DNA of 64,000 nt from Pseudomonadota bacterium (GCA_020161065.1 JAIUPH010000002.1:38556-102555), one strand, 5' to 3'. Numbered from the stretch's first letter, positions 20,301-25,952 are shown. Program-made: numbers and translations. Notes: a model not told the origin generated them from the letters alone.

Positions 20301-20366
20301 CAGCGCCGGCAGGCCTTCGCCGATGCCCGCGACGCGCGCGGCAGCAGCGGCGGCCCCGGCGGTCAC
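11379..20366 (-). CDS. ndvB: Cyclic beta-1,2-glucan synthase (GT84/GH94)
   Basis: A protein of about 2995 residues, in the size range of NdvB/ChvB. It polymerises UDP-glucose into beta-1,2-glucan and cyclises it for the periplasm, where the glucan helps osmotic balance and surface interactions. The start of the family pattern APIRAEIF-ARFEQHGDSLA is near residue 25. Transmembrane helices lie at about 430-480, 860-910 and 990-1045. The glucosyltransferase Asp motif VTLDSDTDMP is near 683 and RWTRGDW follows. A glucoamylase-like region precedes the C-terminal GH94 part with GSGDWNDGMNR near 2672-2682 and YPGGVRENGGQYNHAA. GTG 20366 is the first start downstream of the preceding small gene; the true start could be a little downstream. 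Several loops are swollen by simple repeats of Asp, Gly and Ala. Confidence 0.9.
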   Translation of the reverse strand: MTAGAAAAAARVAGIGEGLPALAYVVPAVAPVEAPIRAEIFGPARFEQHGDSLAAVHRLQPQAQGSTASSAGNAERANGARAEPFFPRLQDNVAVLRRAGALLERRAREGAHLGPAGHWLLDNAPLIAEQSQAIRGALSRSFYRRLPRLRDAPLAGLPRIYGLAWAYVAHSDSHLDEALLGAYLGAYQRRQALTLAELWALPTTLRVVLVENLRRLAERVVATQAARDAAHQWFDTPEAARSIDALDALHAELNRRGVAEAFLLQLEQRQDELSVERERDLAAWLTLRLPHAAEAEARQQAQAIEDQQSVRNAITSLRRIDRIDWAELFQRDCQALQRLAECPVYAAESDGTQNRTLLAVQRLARESGQSEAEVARLLRDLCRRALDAEDPRGAPGWWWDGDGEAVLRQGLGLRPRRWPRQGSAALRRWATLLMLPGLLLASAGGTAWLLHHAAPPALPGWMLALTALLLMAPASEAVVAMVNRLISESLRPQRLPRLALADGIPEAQRTLVVIPALLGSAEAIAALAAQLEQHHLANPEGPVQFALLSDWPDAEAASAPADEAQLALARQAIDGLNQRHPAAAGQPLRFLLLHRPRTWCETQQRFIGWERKRGKLEQLVRLLAAENADEGDAGDAGDAGGAGDAVDAGAAGAAGGGGATPSPFIDLGALSRPAAGVRHVVTLDSDTDMPPGRLHALVAVAAHPLNRPQLDAAQRRVVAGHGILQPRLQTPLPAGETQTGFHWLFAGRTGVDPYSAASSEVYQDLFGEGSFSGKGLIDVAAARRVLVGRLPEQQVLSHDLLEGSYARCAVVSDIVFVEDAPLHADVAASRLHRWTRGDWQLLPFLRRAGRDGLPMIDRWKLVDNLRRSLVAPLAALLLLWVLWSGALPIGWTLAVVAAAYGAGPLLGALAALAPSRDDIALAPFFRAGGADLARALLTPVWHVALLLDRALLDGDAIVRALLRHFVTRRELLQWTTAAAAQAAARPDLRSIAAQHARTPAAAAGLLLLSGLLALAGAPVDWLPLLALLALWAAAPLWVWLASRPHARPRRERLDEAERETLHELARDTWRLYERYVGAEDHHLPPDSVQMQPHTMVAHRTSPTNIGMYLLAVACAQRLGFIGCADMAERVAATLDTLERLPRHRGHFYNWIDTRTLALLPPAYVSTVDSGNASAALLVLAQACERLAERGCRGAAQDHAVQQALEQSARRLRPLLPVLAAAPTLGALSLLATQAPPWPPADAERPALAQRLQAARRELDDLNLGGHGLNAADETGPLWLLHDHLATLESALRDTAEGAAAASTERLRALAQRARRLALQPDYRCLYDRRRRLLHIGLRADSGQLDDSHYDLLASEARLTSLVAIAKGDLPAEHWAALGRPFFARGSHAGLKSWAGSMFEYLMPSLLLDEPAGSVLAEATRSAVRLQQQEGAAHGTPWGISESAIAVQDETFAYQYGPQGVARLALRRTPADERVLAPYATALAALVDPDAALANLQALQGLGARRSLGFIESLDYTPQRQSGQAPGPVLVHTFMAHHQAMSLLAFTDLLTQEEAGPRAVLPDRDRGPRQWASVEPYLRAVATLLHERPPRELPRLAEPPAVPPGRADRGGARQQWSLETTPLADALPATLLLGNGAQAAWLRSDGGGLSRWQGVALTRWRDDLLRDAYGSWLYVEREVGRRFDGDSDSDGDGDGDGDEQADDAGARPPPRRHSLTAHPAPDPAARYRTRLHPDRAVFDADWPGELLARSTVWISPEDDCELRQVELQHRGDAPLALVISFAAEVTLAAPAADLAHPAFSNLFVRAHWDAEDRALYLHRQPRLPDEAPMLAAFFVAGGGVAGGVAGGLASGLVGTADGGEPPLQACVDRARWLGRHGSSAWPRGDGGAQALPQADAVAGLPGQPLDTGLDPVAVLRVRLTLAPGAKTSLVFACAAARDADALAARIDRYRHPAQVQRASAMAHTMSAIRLRELAVDAANWHALQRLQTLLAWSAPREPALAQRRDGDACERALLWRLGLSGERPLLLVHVADDSGLPLLQLLKSASRGWSAAGLGVDLVFVNGEPASYLMPVQRQLQQLRERHLAQQDERWPEPQRCKLHLLRDDDLQLGERQTLLALARVRLAADGRSLAQQLDRVLDELQRDAERLAALPRLVVDDPLLPPQLLPAPQGAFDAADGAFGFAIEPDRRPQRPWVNVLANAGFGCQVSEIGAGMSWAWNSRQHQITPWSNDPLRDPAGEWLLLHDVDRGRVWPLGPAAAAQVTHAPGWTRIRQAIAGLQIELTWCVDADDAVKQLRIEIDDLGREPRRLRLVAVAEWQLGDSRAAAASVATRAERLVTGPQGVGLPAAAAQTVLLATQLDPGPGLGTPATAFLAWRRERAPRAADEPDDDCDDQDDNRGDDRGDDGDWTCDRRELFDARGRRVLPARLGRRAGLGLDPCGAIACTLPLAAGARGRATLLLGHAPTPAAARRLALSALATDPAQRLQAQRAQWDWTQAADSVQVQSPDPRFDALVNHWLPYQTLACRLWARAGFYQAGGAFGFRDQLQDAMGLVWHAPERLAAQIRLHATRQFAAGDVQHWWHPPAGAGVRTHVSDDLLWLPYALALHVERGGDAALLDEPLPFLAGAEVPADREDVYETPTVSAERASLYEHGARAIDHSLRTGAHGLPLIGSGDWNDGMNRVGFQGRGESVWLAWFLCDVVRAYLPLAAARGDADRVERWSAARRAWQRALDADGWDGRWYRRAFFDDGTPLGSDAGDECRIDLIAQAWAVLSGAGDAERAQQAMHSVREQLLDVRQALLPLLAPPLQHARPSAGYIQAYPGGVRENGGQYNHAAVWGLMAFAAQGDADAAWQVWQAVSPAHRWRDAVQGERYALEPFVLAGDIHTRPPHACRGGWSWYSGSAGWLLRAAVESLAGLTRAGDTVRLRPCLPPHWRELTLTLRHRGRTLTLRLVTKGGAGGEGADADHALAVGAPLDLRALRDGEVRVVTLPLPPP

Positions 20367-20379
20367 GGCGCCGCCGTCG

Positions 20380-20664
20380 TCAGTGGCCGCCGGCAGCCGC
20401 CACCAGCAGCAGCAAGGCGGCGGTGGCGCCGACCAGCGTGGTGACGAAGCGCGGCGCCAGGCGCTGGTGCATGCGCTCGGCCCACAGCGCTGCGCGGAAC
20501 CAGCGGCCGCAGCCGGCGCGGCAGTGCTGCAGGTGGCGGCCCAGCGCCTCGGCATCGGCCTGCTGATGGTCGGCCTGACGATGCAACGCCTGCAGCGGCA
20601 GCGGACCGGCCACCGCGGCGGTGGAAACGGCCATCGAGGCCAGGGCGCTGGCACGCACGCTCAT
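20380..20664 (-). CDS. Small membrane protein upstream of glucan synthase
   Basis: A 94-residue protein I do not recognise. ATG 20664 is preceded by GGAG at 8-9 bases, a good ribosome site for this genome. The N-terminal half is polar and His/Gln/Ala-rich; the C-terminus has one hydrophobic helix (TTLVGATAALLLLVAAAGG) reaching almost to the stop. The stop falls 13 bases before the likely GTG of the glucan synthase, so the two are probably co-transcribed and coupled. It may be a helper or anchor of the synthase; this is inference from position only. A competing frame runs through the same DNA as an N-terminal extension of the synthase, but that reading is full of Trp, Pro and Cys and has no ribosome site. 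Confidence 0.5.
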   Translation of the reverse strand: MSVRASALASMAVSTAAVAGPLPLQALHRQADHQQADAEALGRHLQHCRAGCGRWFRAALWAERMHQRLAPRFVTTLVGATAALLLLVAAAGGH

Positions 20665-20747
20665 CGCAATCACTCCACGACAACAACAGGGTTCAACGGG
20701 ACGGAGGGTCGCCGCGCGGCAGCCGAAGCAGGCTGCCGCGGCGCCGA

Positions 20748-21206
20748 TCAGCTGCCGATTTCGAGCCGGTTCTCGACGTTGGTCACGCCCTTGACGCCGG
20801 CGGCCAGGCGCGTGGCGCGCTCGCGCGAATCGGCGTCCGGCGCCTTGCCGGTCAGCGTGACGCGGCCGTTGCTGGTGTCGACGTTGATCTTCAGCGCGCT
20901 GAGCTTGTCGTCCTTGGCCAGCTCGCCGTTGACGCTGGCGGTGATGGCGGCATCGCTGACGGCGTCGCCGACGCGGGCGGCGGCGTTCTCCACCTTCTGG
21001 CCGGCCTGGTCGGCGGCGCGTTCGGTGGCGGCCTTGGCTTCCTCGGCCTTCTTCTCGACGGTGGCGACGGCGCTGTCGACCTTCTGGCCGACCGAGCGGT
21101 CGTCCTGGCGGTTGCAGGCGCCCAGCAGCAGCAGGGCGGCCGCCGCGGTGGCCAGCACGGCGGCGTTGCGGACGGGGTGGCGAACGGGATGGCGGTTGCG
21201 GTTCAT
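20748..21206 (-). CDS. BON-domain lipoprotein
   Basis: A 152-residue lipoprotein of the OsmY type. The signal peptide ends in a lipobox, LLLLGAC, with Cys at residue 31. A charged Ala/Lys/Glu helix (about 40-85) precedes one BON domain (about 84-150: ITASVNGELAKDD, LKINVDTSNGRVTLTGKA, GVTNVENRLEI). BON proteins sit in the periplasm or outer membrane and are usually induced by osmotic or envelope stress. A perfect 7-bp inverted repeat (21292-21311) lies about 95 bases before its start and is a likely control site. The Crp/Fnr regulator gene is immediately upstream in the same direction. Confidence 0.85.
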   Translation of the reverse strand: MNRNRHPVRHPVRNAAVLATAAAALLLLGACNRQDDRSVGQKVDSAVATVEKKAEEAKAATERAADQAGQKVENAAARVGDAVSDAAITASVNGELAKDDKLSALKINVDTSNGRVTLTGKAPDADSRERATRLAAGVKGVTNVENRLEIGS

Positions 21207-21291
21207 GGCGGGTCGGTCCAGGCGGGTGATGGGGAGGCCCTCACTGTCGGCCGGCGCCAGCAGCGCGGCCATCGTCCTGGGCGACATTCGC

Positions 21292-21311
21292 GTGTCGGAC
21301 AGCGCCGACAC
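21292..21311. promoter_or_regulatory. Palindromic operator candidate, site 1
   Basis: GTGTCGG-N6-CCGACAC, perfect over 7 bp per arm, centred about 95 bases upstream of the BON lipoprotein start. The same core, TGTCGG-N6-CCGACA, recurs at 24539-24556 and, with one mismatch, at 26892-26909, each about 90-110 bases before a gene start. The spacing of two half-sites with a 6-base gap fits a Crp/Fnr-type dimer. Confidence 0.55.
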
Positions 21312-21328
21312 CCCGGCTACCTGCCGTT

Positions 21329-22111
21329 TCAAATGAGCGGCGCGCGCGCCATCTCCAGCGGCCAGCGCAGGCGCGCCATCTGGGCCAGCGCCTTGGGATC
21401 GGGCAGCACCAAGCGCCCACCGTCCTGCAGCTCGTACAAGCCGCGCTGGCGCAGCTGGCGCAGCACGCGGTGCGTATGGACCAGCGACAGCCCCATCGCA
21501 TCGGCGATGTGCTGTTGCGTCAGCGGAAAGCGCAGGCCCAGGGTGGCGGCCTCGTCGTCGTGCGGCAGCGCGCGCGCGTACAGCGTGACCAGCAACGCGG
21601 CCACGCGCTCCAGCGCGCTGCGCCGGCCGACGCTGAGCAGGTTGTCGTCGACCAGGCTGTTCTGGTTGGCCGACAGCCAGGTGATGCCGTAGCCCAGCGA
21701 GGGCAGCTCGCGGTGCAGCGTCCACACCGCATCGCGCGCGAAGCGGCACACGTGCACGTCGGTCAGCGCCTGCACGCCGTGGCTGGCGGCGTCGCTCATC
21801 TTCTGCTGCAGCCCGATGAAGTCGCCCGGCAGCAACACGTGCAGGATCTGCCGGCGGCCGCCGCCCAGCGTCTTGAAGCGAATGGCCCAGCCGCGCAGCA
21901 AGGTGAACAGCGGCGTGTCGTCGGTGTTCTCGGCGATCAGCATCTCGCCGGCGCGGTAGCTCACGTCGGCGCGCTTGAGCTCGTCGATCAGCGTCAGCTC
22001 GGTGTCGTTGACCGGCTGGTACAGGTCCAGCCGCCGCAGCGGGCACTCCACGCAGCGCACCGCGCCGCCGAGGTCGCCGCCGGCGCTGCGCGCAACAAGC
22101 TTGTCGGACAC
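21329..22111 (-). CDS. Crp/Fnr-family transcriptional regulator
   Basis: A 260-residue regulator. Residues about 38-130 form a cyclic-nucleotide-type beta barrel (RAGEMLIAENTDDTPLFTLLRGWAIRF, ILHVLLPGDFIGLQ). A long dimer helix follows, and the C-terminus has a winged helix with LTQQHIADAMGLSLVHTHRVLRQL at about 196-219. Four cysteines of an FNR iron-sulfur cluster are not present (only C20 and C23 plus C120), so direct oxygen sensing by a [4Fe-4S] cluster is unlikely. In the recognition helix the Arg matching Crp Arg185 is kept but the Glu181 position is Val, predicting a different half-site. It sits at the head of the stress cluster and could bind the TGTCGG palindromes nearby, one half-site of which overlaps its own first codons. 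Confidence 0.88.
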   Translation of the reverse strand: MSDKLVARSAGGDLGGAVRCVECPLRRLDLYQPVNDTELTLIDELKRADVSYRAGEMLIAENTDDTPLFTLLRGWAIRFKTLGGGRRQILHVLLPGDFIGLQQKMSDAASHGVQALTDVHVCRFARDAVWTLHRELPSLGYGITWLSANQNSLVDDNLLSVGRRSALERVAALLVTLYARALPHDDEAATLGLRFPLTQQHIADAMGLSLVHTHRVLRQLRQRGLYELQDGGRLVLPDPKALAQMARLRWPLEMARAPLI

Positions 22112-22160
22112 GGCATCTCCTGCTGCTCTGGGGACCTCCGCACCTCCGAAGGCGTTTGCG

Positions 22161-22772
22161 TCACGCCGCCGCTTGCGGTGCGCCGCCGGCCGGCGTGTCG
22201 GGGTCGGGGTCCGTATCGGGGCGCGGTGGCGGCGCGGGCGACGACGCCGCGGCCGCGCCGCTGCCGCTGGCCAGCACGGCGCCGATGATCAGCGACTGCA
22301 AGGGCGCGCGGCTCAACTGCCGCAGCAGCCAGCGCCCGGCGCGGCCGGGCAACGGCCGCAGCTGCTGCGCCACCAGCGGCCAGCGCCAGGGCTTGGCCAC
22401 CGCCACCGCGGCCGCGGCGGCAGCCACCAACGCCACGCTGGCAAAGGGATGGCGGCGCACCACGGGCGTCAGCGATTGATGCACTTCCTCGGCCACCGCT
22501 TCGCCGGCGGCGCGCCAGGGGTTGGCGCGCCACCAGTCGGCCGCCGCCTCGAAGACGAAGCCGACGATGGCATTGCCCGCCAGCTGCCGGCGCCAATGGC
22601 GCCAGGTGGCCGCCAAGCGGCGCGGACCGCGAGCGCCGCTGGCCGCGGCGGCACGCGGCAGCCACGCCTGCTGAAGCTGGTTGCGCGAGGCCTGCAGACG
22701 TGCCAACGCCCGCTGGCGCGGGTCGTCGGCATCGATGCGGTTTTCAGCAGGGGTCGGCAGCGCTTCGTCCAC
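22161..22772 (-). CDS. Membrane-associated protein of unknown function (DUF883 neighbour)
   Basis: A 203-residue protein that is not clearly assignable. It starts with GTG, has a basic Arg/Gln-rich N-terminal third, two possible membrane-associated helices (about 110-126 and 160-180, Ala/Val and LIIGAVLAS) and a Pro/Asp-rich tail. It is 28 bases downstream of the DUF883 gene in the same direction. That arrangement recalls enterobacterial yqjD-yqjE-yqjK, inner-membrane proteins linked to ribosome binding in stationary phase, but sequence likeness to YqjE/YqjK was not established here. Confidence 0.6.
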   Translation of the reverse strand: MDEALPTPAENRIDADDPRQRALARLQASRNQLQQAWLPRAAAASGARGPRRLAATWRHWRRQLAGNAIVGFVFEAAADWWRANPWRAAGEAVAEEVHQSLTPVVRRHPFASVALVAAAAAAVAVAKPWRWPLVAQQLRPLPGRAGRWLLRQLSRAPLQSLIIGAVLASGSGAAAASSPAPPPRPDTDPDPDTPAGGAPQAAA

Positions 22773-22800
22773 GGATCGACCCCCAGTCTTTCAGCTTCGG

Positions 22801-23160
22801 TCAGCGGTCGCTGCGGCCCCGCGACAGCCAGCCGATCAGCGCCGCCACCGCGGCACCGGCGACCGCTGCGATCAACACCGACTTGACCGGCTCGTCGCGG
22901 ATGTAGTCGGCGCTGCGGTCGCCGGCCTTGGCCACTTGTTCCTTCACCTGGTGCGTGGCGTGGCGCGCACGGTCCATGCTGCGACGGGTGAGGTCTTCCA
23001 CCTGGGCGGCAGCGCGGCTGAGCACGCTGGGGGCCGCTTCACGCAGCTTCTCGATGCCGGACTCCAGCGTGTCGAGGCCGTTGTTGACGAGGTCGCGGGT
23101 GTTCTCGATCGCGGCCGCGGTGTCGTTCGTGCCGATGGTGGAACCGATCTTGGCGGTCAT
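22801..23160 (-). CDS. DUF883 (ElaB/YqjD-like) membrane-anchored protein
   Basis: A 119-residue protein with an amphipathic, coiled-coil-like body and a C-terminal glycine-zipper transmembrane helix (YIRDEPVKSVLIAAVAGAAV...) followed by an Arg-rich end, the pattern of the ElaB/YqjD/DUF883 family. E. coli members are tail-anchored inner-membrane proteins that bind ribosomes in stationary phase. A clear AGGAG lies 10 bases before the ATG. It sits between a DUF1328 gene and the unknown membrane protein gene, all in one direction, which suggests a stress operon. Confidence 0.85.
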   Translation of the reverse strand: MTAKIGSTIGTNDTAAAIENTRDLVNNGLDTLESGIEKLREAAPSVLSRAAAQVEDLTRRSMDRARHATHQVKEQVAKAGDRSADYIRDEPVKSVLIAAVAGAAVAALIGWLSRGRSDR

Positions 23161-23209
23161 GGATTTCTCTCCTGTGGTTGAAGGATAAGCGCTGAGCGCT
23201 GGGTCAGGG

Positions 23210-23374
23210 TCAAGGTTTGCGGATGAGGCCGAACAGGAAGGTGGCGATGGCCATGATCACGAACACGAAGAACAGGATCTTGGCGATGCCGGCGGCGCCA
23301 GCGGCAATGCCGCCGAAACCGAACAGCGCAGCGATCAGCGCGATCACGAAGAAGACGACGGCATAGTGCAGCAT
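23210..23374 (-). CDS. DUF1328 small membrane protein (copy 1)
   Basis: A 54-residue protein made of two hydrophobic helices separated by a [14 protein letters not shown] hinge, diagnostic of the YtjA/DUF1328 family. AGGAG is placed 7 bases before the ATG. Such proteins are very common in beta- and gammaproteobacteria, often stress-induced, and their job is not known. A second member is encoded at 24171-24347 with the same hinge, so the pair likely arose by duplication around the ferritin-like gene. Confidence 0.88.
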   Translation of the reverse strand: MLHYAVVFFVIALIAALFGFGGIAAGAAGIAKILFFVFVIMAIATFLFGLIRKP

Positions 23375-23429
23375 GATGAGTCTCCTGAGGTTGGGCGGGC
23401 TTACGGGGCCTGGGGTCTGTCGGGTTGCT

Positions 23430-23454
23430 CATCGCAGGCTTGCGGTCTGCGATG
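23430..23454. promoter_or_regulatory. Hairpin between DUF1328 copy 1 and the ferritin-like gene
   Basis: CATCGCAG (23430-23437) and CTGCGATG (23447-23454) form a perfect 8-bp stem with a 9-base loop. It lies 92 bases downstream of the ferritin-like stop and 56 bases upstream of the DUF1328 start. There is no T-run on either strand, so it may be a weak terminator or a leader structure. Confidence 0.4.
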
Positions 23455-23531
23455 GAGTTACTTTAGGTTTGGGGCCGGGCTGTCGGCAGCGGTGGGCATC
23501 GCGTGATGCTGTAGTCGCAACCGGCATCGCT

Positions 23532-23551
23532 GCGTAGGACCGGGCCTACGC
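23532..23551. repeat. Inverted repeat across the ferritin-like gene stop codon
   Basis: GCGTAGG-N6-CCTACGC, a perfect 7-bp inverted repeat whose right arm contains the stop codon of the ferritin-like gene. It shares the GTAGGA...CTAC outline with the repeat at 5365-5382. Confidence 0.5.
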
Positions 23552-24136
23552 GTGCAGCAGGTCGGCCAGTTCGTCGGCGTGCTCTTCCTCGTCGTGCAGG
23601 ATGTCTTCCAGCAAGCGGCGCGTGGTGGGGTCCTTGTCGCCGATCAGCGTGATCATCTGGCGATAGCCTTCGACGGCCACGCGCTCGGCCACCAGGTTGG
23701 CGCGCAGCATCGCCTTGAGGTCGAGCGAGGCGTCGTAGTCGGCGTGGCTGCGCTTGAGCAGCGTGTCGGGCGCGAAGTCGGGCTCGCCGCCGAGTTGCAC
23801 GATGCGCTCGGCCAGGCGGTCGCCGTGGCCGGTTTCCTCGTTGGCGTGGACGAGGAATTCGCTGGCGATCGCCGGCGAGTTCATGCCCTTGGCGGTGAAG
23901 TGATGGCGCTTGTAGCGCAGGATGCACACCAGCTCGGTGGCCAGCGCGTCGTTCAGCAGCTTGACGATGGCGTCGCGCCAGGGCCCGTAGCTCGGCGTGA
24001 CGGCGCCTTCGTCGAGATGCTGGCGCGCCCGGTCGAGCGCGCTTTCATCGAGCGTCAGCGCGTTGGCGTCGCTGGCGCGTTCGTTCTTCTGGCCGTTCTT
24101 CTTCGGGGCGGTCTTGCGGGCGGATGGCTGGCTCAT
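23546..24136 (-). CDS. Ferritin-like/bacterioferritin-type protein
   Basis: A 196-residue four-helix protein. After a Lys/Ala-rich N-terminal tail (1-25), helix motifs carry the di-iron ligands expected for this group: LATELVCILRYKRHHF (Glu and later His near 66-78), HANEETGHGDRLAERI (Glu-x-x-His near 97-102), NLVAERVAVEGYRQM (Glu near 145) and DEEEHADELADLL (Glu-x-x-His near 184-189). It resembles the bacterioferritin-like proteins encoded in stress clusters of Burkholderiales and could store iron or consume peroxide; a haem ligand is not obvious. The basic tail could bind DNA, which is inference. It is flanked by two DUF1328 genes. Confidence 0.87.
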   Translation of the reverse strand: MSQPSARKTAPKKNGQKNERASDANALTLDESALDRARQHLDEGAVTPSYGPWRDAIVKLLNDALATELVCILRYKRHHFTAKGMNSPAIASEFLVHANEETGHGDRLAERIVQLGGEPDFAPDTLLKRSHADYDASLDLKAMLRANLVAERVAVEGYRQMITLIGDKDPTTRRLLEDILHDEEEHADELADLLHA

Positions 24137-24170
24137 GGCGTTACCTTTCGGGTTCGGGGGTGATGACGGC

Positions 24171-24347
24171 CTACTTCTTGATCGCGTTGACGCCCATCAG
24201 GATCATCGCGACGACGACCAGGAAGGCGACCAGGAACAGCACGAACAGCACCTTCGCGATGCCGGCAGCGCCGGCCGCGACGCCGCCGAAGCCGAGGACG
24301 CCGGCGACGATGGAGATCAGTGCAAAGATCAAAGCCCACTTCAGCAT
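24171..24347 (-). CDS. DUF1328 small membrane protein (copy 2)
   Basis: A 58-residue two-helix membrane protein with the family hinge [14 protein letters not shown]; it is a paralogue of the protein encoded at 23210-23374. AAGGA lies 8 bases before the ATG. It is 34 bases upstream of the ferritin-like gene in the same direction. Its upstream region holds a 12-bp perfect stem-loop (24421-24451) framed by two TGTAGGA copies, and GTCGG-N7-CCGAC at 24381-24397, a near match to the palindrome seen at other starts of the cluster. Confidence 0.88.
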   Translation of the reverse strand: MLKWALIFALISIVAGVLGFGGVAAGAAGIAKVLFVLFLVAFLVVVAMILMGVNAIKK

Positions 24348-24420
24348 GGCGATTCCTTTTCAGCGCAAGGCGGACCGGACGTCGGCCGCGTTCCGACACT
24401 GTTCGACCACTGTAGGAATC

Positions 24421-24451
24421 GTCCGCCGCGCCAGGCATCGGCGCGGCGGAC
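24421..24451. promoter_or_regulatory. Perfect 12-bp stem-loop flanked by TGTAGGA repeats
   Basis: GTCCGCCGCGCC (24421-24432) and its exact complement (24440-24451) enclose a 7-base loop, AGGCATC. TGTAGGA occurs 4 bases before the stem and again 8 bases after it. No T-run follows on either strand. It sits 74 bases upstream of DUF1328 copy 2 and may be a leader structure or a protein-binding site. Confidence 0.5.
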
Positions 24452-24538
24452 GCGGCGCTGTAGGACGAAGCCGCTTGCGCTGCTAGATCACGTGCAGCGC
24501 GCGGCCGCCTGCAGCGCGCGACGGCCGCGCGCCGCGGT

Positions 24539-24556
24539 TGTCGGACTCGGCCGACA
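24539..24556. promoter_or_regulatory. Palindromic operator candidate, site 2
   Basis: TGTCGG-N6-CCGACA, perfect over 6 bp per arm, centred about 90 bases before the ATG at 24638 and about 200 bases upstream of DUF1328 copy 2 on the other strand. It has the same core and spacing as the site at 21292-21311. Confidence 0.55.
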
Positions 24557-24637
24557 CGCCGAGGCGCCATCGGCCGGGTGCGCGGCGCCCGCGCGCCGAC
24601 GACGATGCGATCGCAACGCGCCCAAAGGAGCCGCACG

Positions 24638-25063
24638 ATGCCCTCCACGCCGACCACGCCCACCCCGACGCCGGCCTCGATGACCGAGCTGCCCACCTCG
24701 TTCGGCGCGCTCAAGCCCGTCGGCCACGTGCTGATCGCGCTGCGCACGCCGCAGCAGCAGAGCATCCTCGAAGTGGCGTTGCAGGAAGACGGCTGGCCGC
24801 CCGAGCACGTGGCCGAATTCAAGCCGCGCGACAGCGTGCAGGAACTCAGCGCGATGCTCGACAACGCCGGCGCGATGGCCGGGTTCGGCTACGAGATCAC
24901 GCTGATGCGGCGTTATCTGCAACTGGCGCGCGACGGCCACCGCTGGCTGCTGGTGCGCGCCGACGACGACGCCAGGGCGCAGCGCGTAGGCGAACTGGCG
25001 CGGCTGTACGGCGCCTCGGCCGCGGTGCGCTACCGCACGTTCACGATCGAGGAGCTGGTGTAG
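24638..25063 (+). CDS. Conserved-looking soluble protein, unknown function
   Basis: A 141-residue protein that I do not recognise. ATG 24638 is chosen because AGGAG precedes it by 8 bases and upstream in-frame residues are Arg-rich noise. After a Thr/Pro-rich tail, an alpha/beta pattern appears (VGHVLIALRT, ILEVALQEDGW, MAGFGYEITLMRRYLQLA, HRWLLVRADDDARAQRVGELARLYGASAAVRY). The RADDD-RAQRV-ELARLYGA segment resembles a nucleotide- or small-ligand-type fold but without a named motif. It has a TGTCGG palindrome about 90 bases upstream, so it may belong to the same stress response. Its last 23 bases overlap the end of the convergent YihY-type gene. Confidence 0.65.
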   Translation: MPSTPTTPTPTPASMTELPTSFGALKPVGHVLIALRTPQQQSILEVALQEDGWPPEHVAEFKPRDSVQELSAMLDNAGAMAGFGYEITLMRRYLQLARDGHRWLLVRADDDARAQRVGELARLYGASAAVRYRTFTIEELV

Positions 25064-25949
25064 CCGTCGTCGCCGCCGGCGCACTGTCGCGCCGCGAGCC
25101 CACGCGGTGCGCGAAGACCCAGGTGAACTCGGCACCGAACAGGAAGATCTGCGCCGAGTAGTAGACCCACACGAGCACGGCGACCAGCGAACCCGCGGCG
25201 CCGAAGCCCGAGCCGACGGCGCCGCGGCCGATGTACAGGCCGATCAACTGGCGCCCCACCGCGAACAGCGCCGCGGTGACGACGGCGCCCACCCAGACGT
25301 CGGACCACGCGATGCGCACGCGCGGCATCAGCTTGTAGATCAGCGCGAACAACACCGTGACGAGCGCGAAGTCGAAGATCGAGCCGATCAAGTCGACCAC
25401 CACCTGCCAGTCGGCCACGTACGGCAGCCACCAGGTGCGCAGCGCGGCCATCGCGGCGCTGGCCAGCAGCGAGACGATGAGCAGGAAGCCCACGCCCAGG
25501 ATCAAGCCGAACGACAGCACGCGGGCGCGAAAGAAGGCCCACCAGCCGCCGAGCGGCTGCGCCGGCGCGCGCCAGATGTGGTCCAGCGTGCCCTGCAGCT
25601 CGGCAAACACCGTGGTCGCGCCGATCAGCATCAGCACGAGCCCGGTGACCGTGGCCAGCGCGCTGCCGGCCGGCCAGTTGACGCTGGCCAGCAACTCCTG
25701 CACGGCGGCGGCGCCGGGGCCGCCCAGCAGCCCTTCGAGCTGCGCCGCCACCTCGCCGCGCGCCGCGTCGGCGCCGAACAACAGCCCGGCCACCGAGACC
25801 ACGATGAGCAGCAGCGGCGCCATCGAGAACAGCGTGTAGTACGACAGCGCCGCGCCCAGGCTGGTGCAGCGGTCGTCCAGCCAGGCCTCGGCGGCCTGGC
25901 GCGTGATCGTCCAGGCCTCGCGCGGTGACAGCGCCTGATGCCAGGGCAC
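25041..25949 (-). CDS. YihY/BrkB-family inner-membrane protein (UPF0761)
   Basis: A 302-residue polytopic membrane protein. It shows the family opening AAEAWLDDRCTSLGAALSYYTLFSMAPLLLIVVSVAGLLFG (in about 17-58) and at least five more hydrophobic helices, with VLVWVYYSAQIFLFGAEFTWVFAHRVGS close to the C-terminus. Members were once called ribonuclease BN by mistake; their real function is unclear. The start is GTG, 3 bases after the stop of the upstream gene, so the two are probably coupled. The 3' end overlaps the convergent gene at 24638-25063 by 23 bases. Confidence 0.88.
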   Translation of the reverse strand: MPWHQALSPREAWTITRQAAEAWLDDRCTSLGAALSYYTLFSMAPLLLIVVSVAGLLFGADAARGEVAAQLEGLLGGPGAAAVQELLASVNWPAGSALATVTGLVLMLIGATTVFAELQGTLDHIWRAPAQPLGGWWAFFRARVLSFGLILGVGFLLIVSLLASAAMAALRTWWLPYVADWQVVVDLIGSIFDFALVTVLFALIYKLMPRVRIAWSDVWVGAVVTAALFAVGRQLIGLYIGRGAVGSGFGAAGSLVAVLVWVYYSAQIFLFGAEFTWVFAHRVGSRRDSAPAATTATPAPRS

Positions 25950-25952
25950 CGC

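Noticed and set aside
11466-20444. A plus-strand open frame of 2992 codons opposite the glucan synthase
   Set aside because: It mirrors the synthase exactly and its product is Arg/Gln/Ala/His/Gly noise without any motif. Such mirror frames are expected where codons end in G or C; the minus strand has recognisable GT84/GH94 motifs.
20366-20654. Longer N-terminus for the glucan synthase from 20654
   Set aside because: The extra 96 residues are Trp/Cys/Pro/Arg-rich, lack a ribosome site, and overlap a better small frame in another phase.
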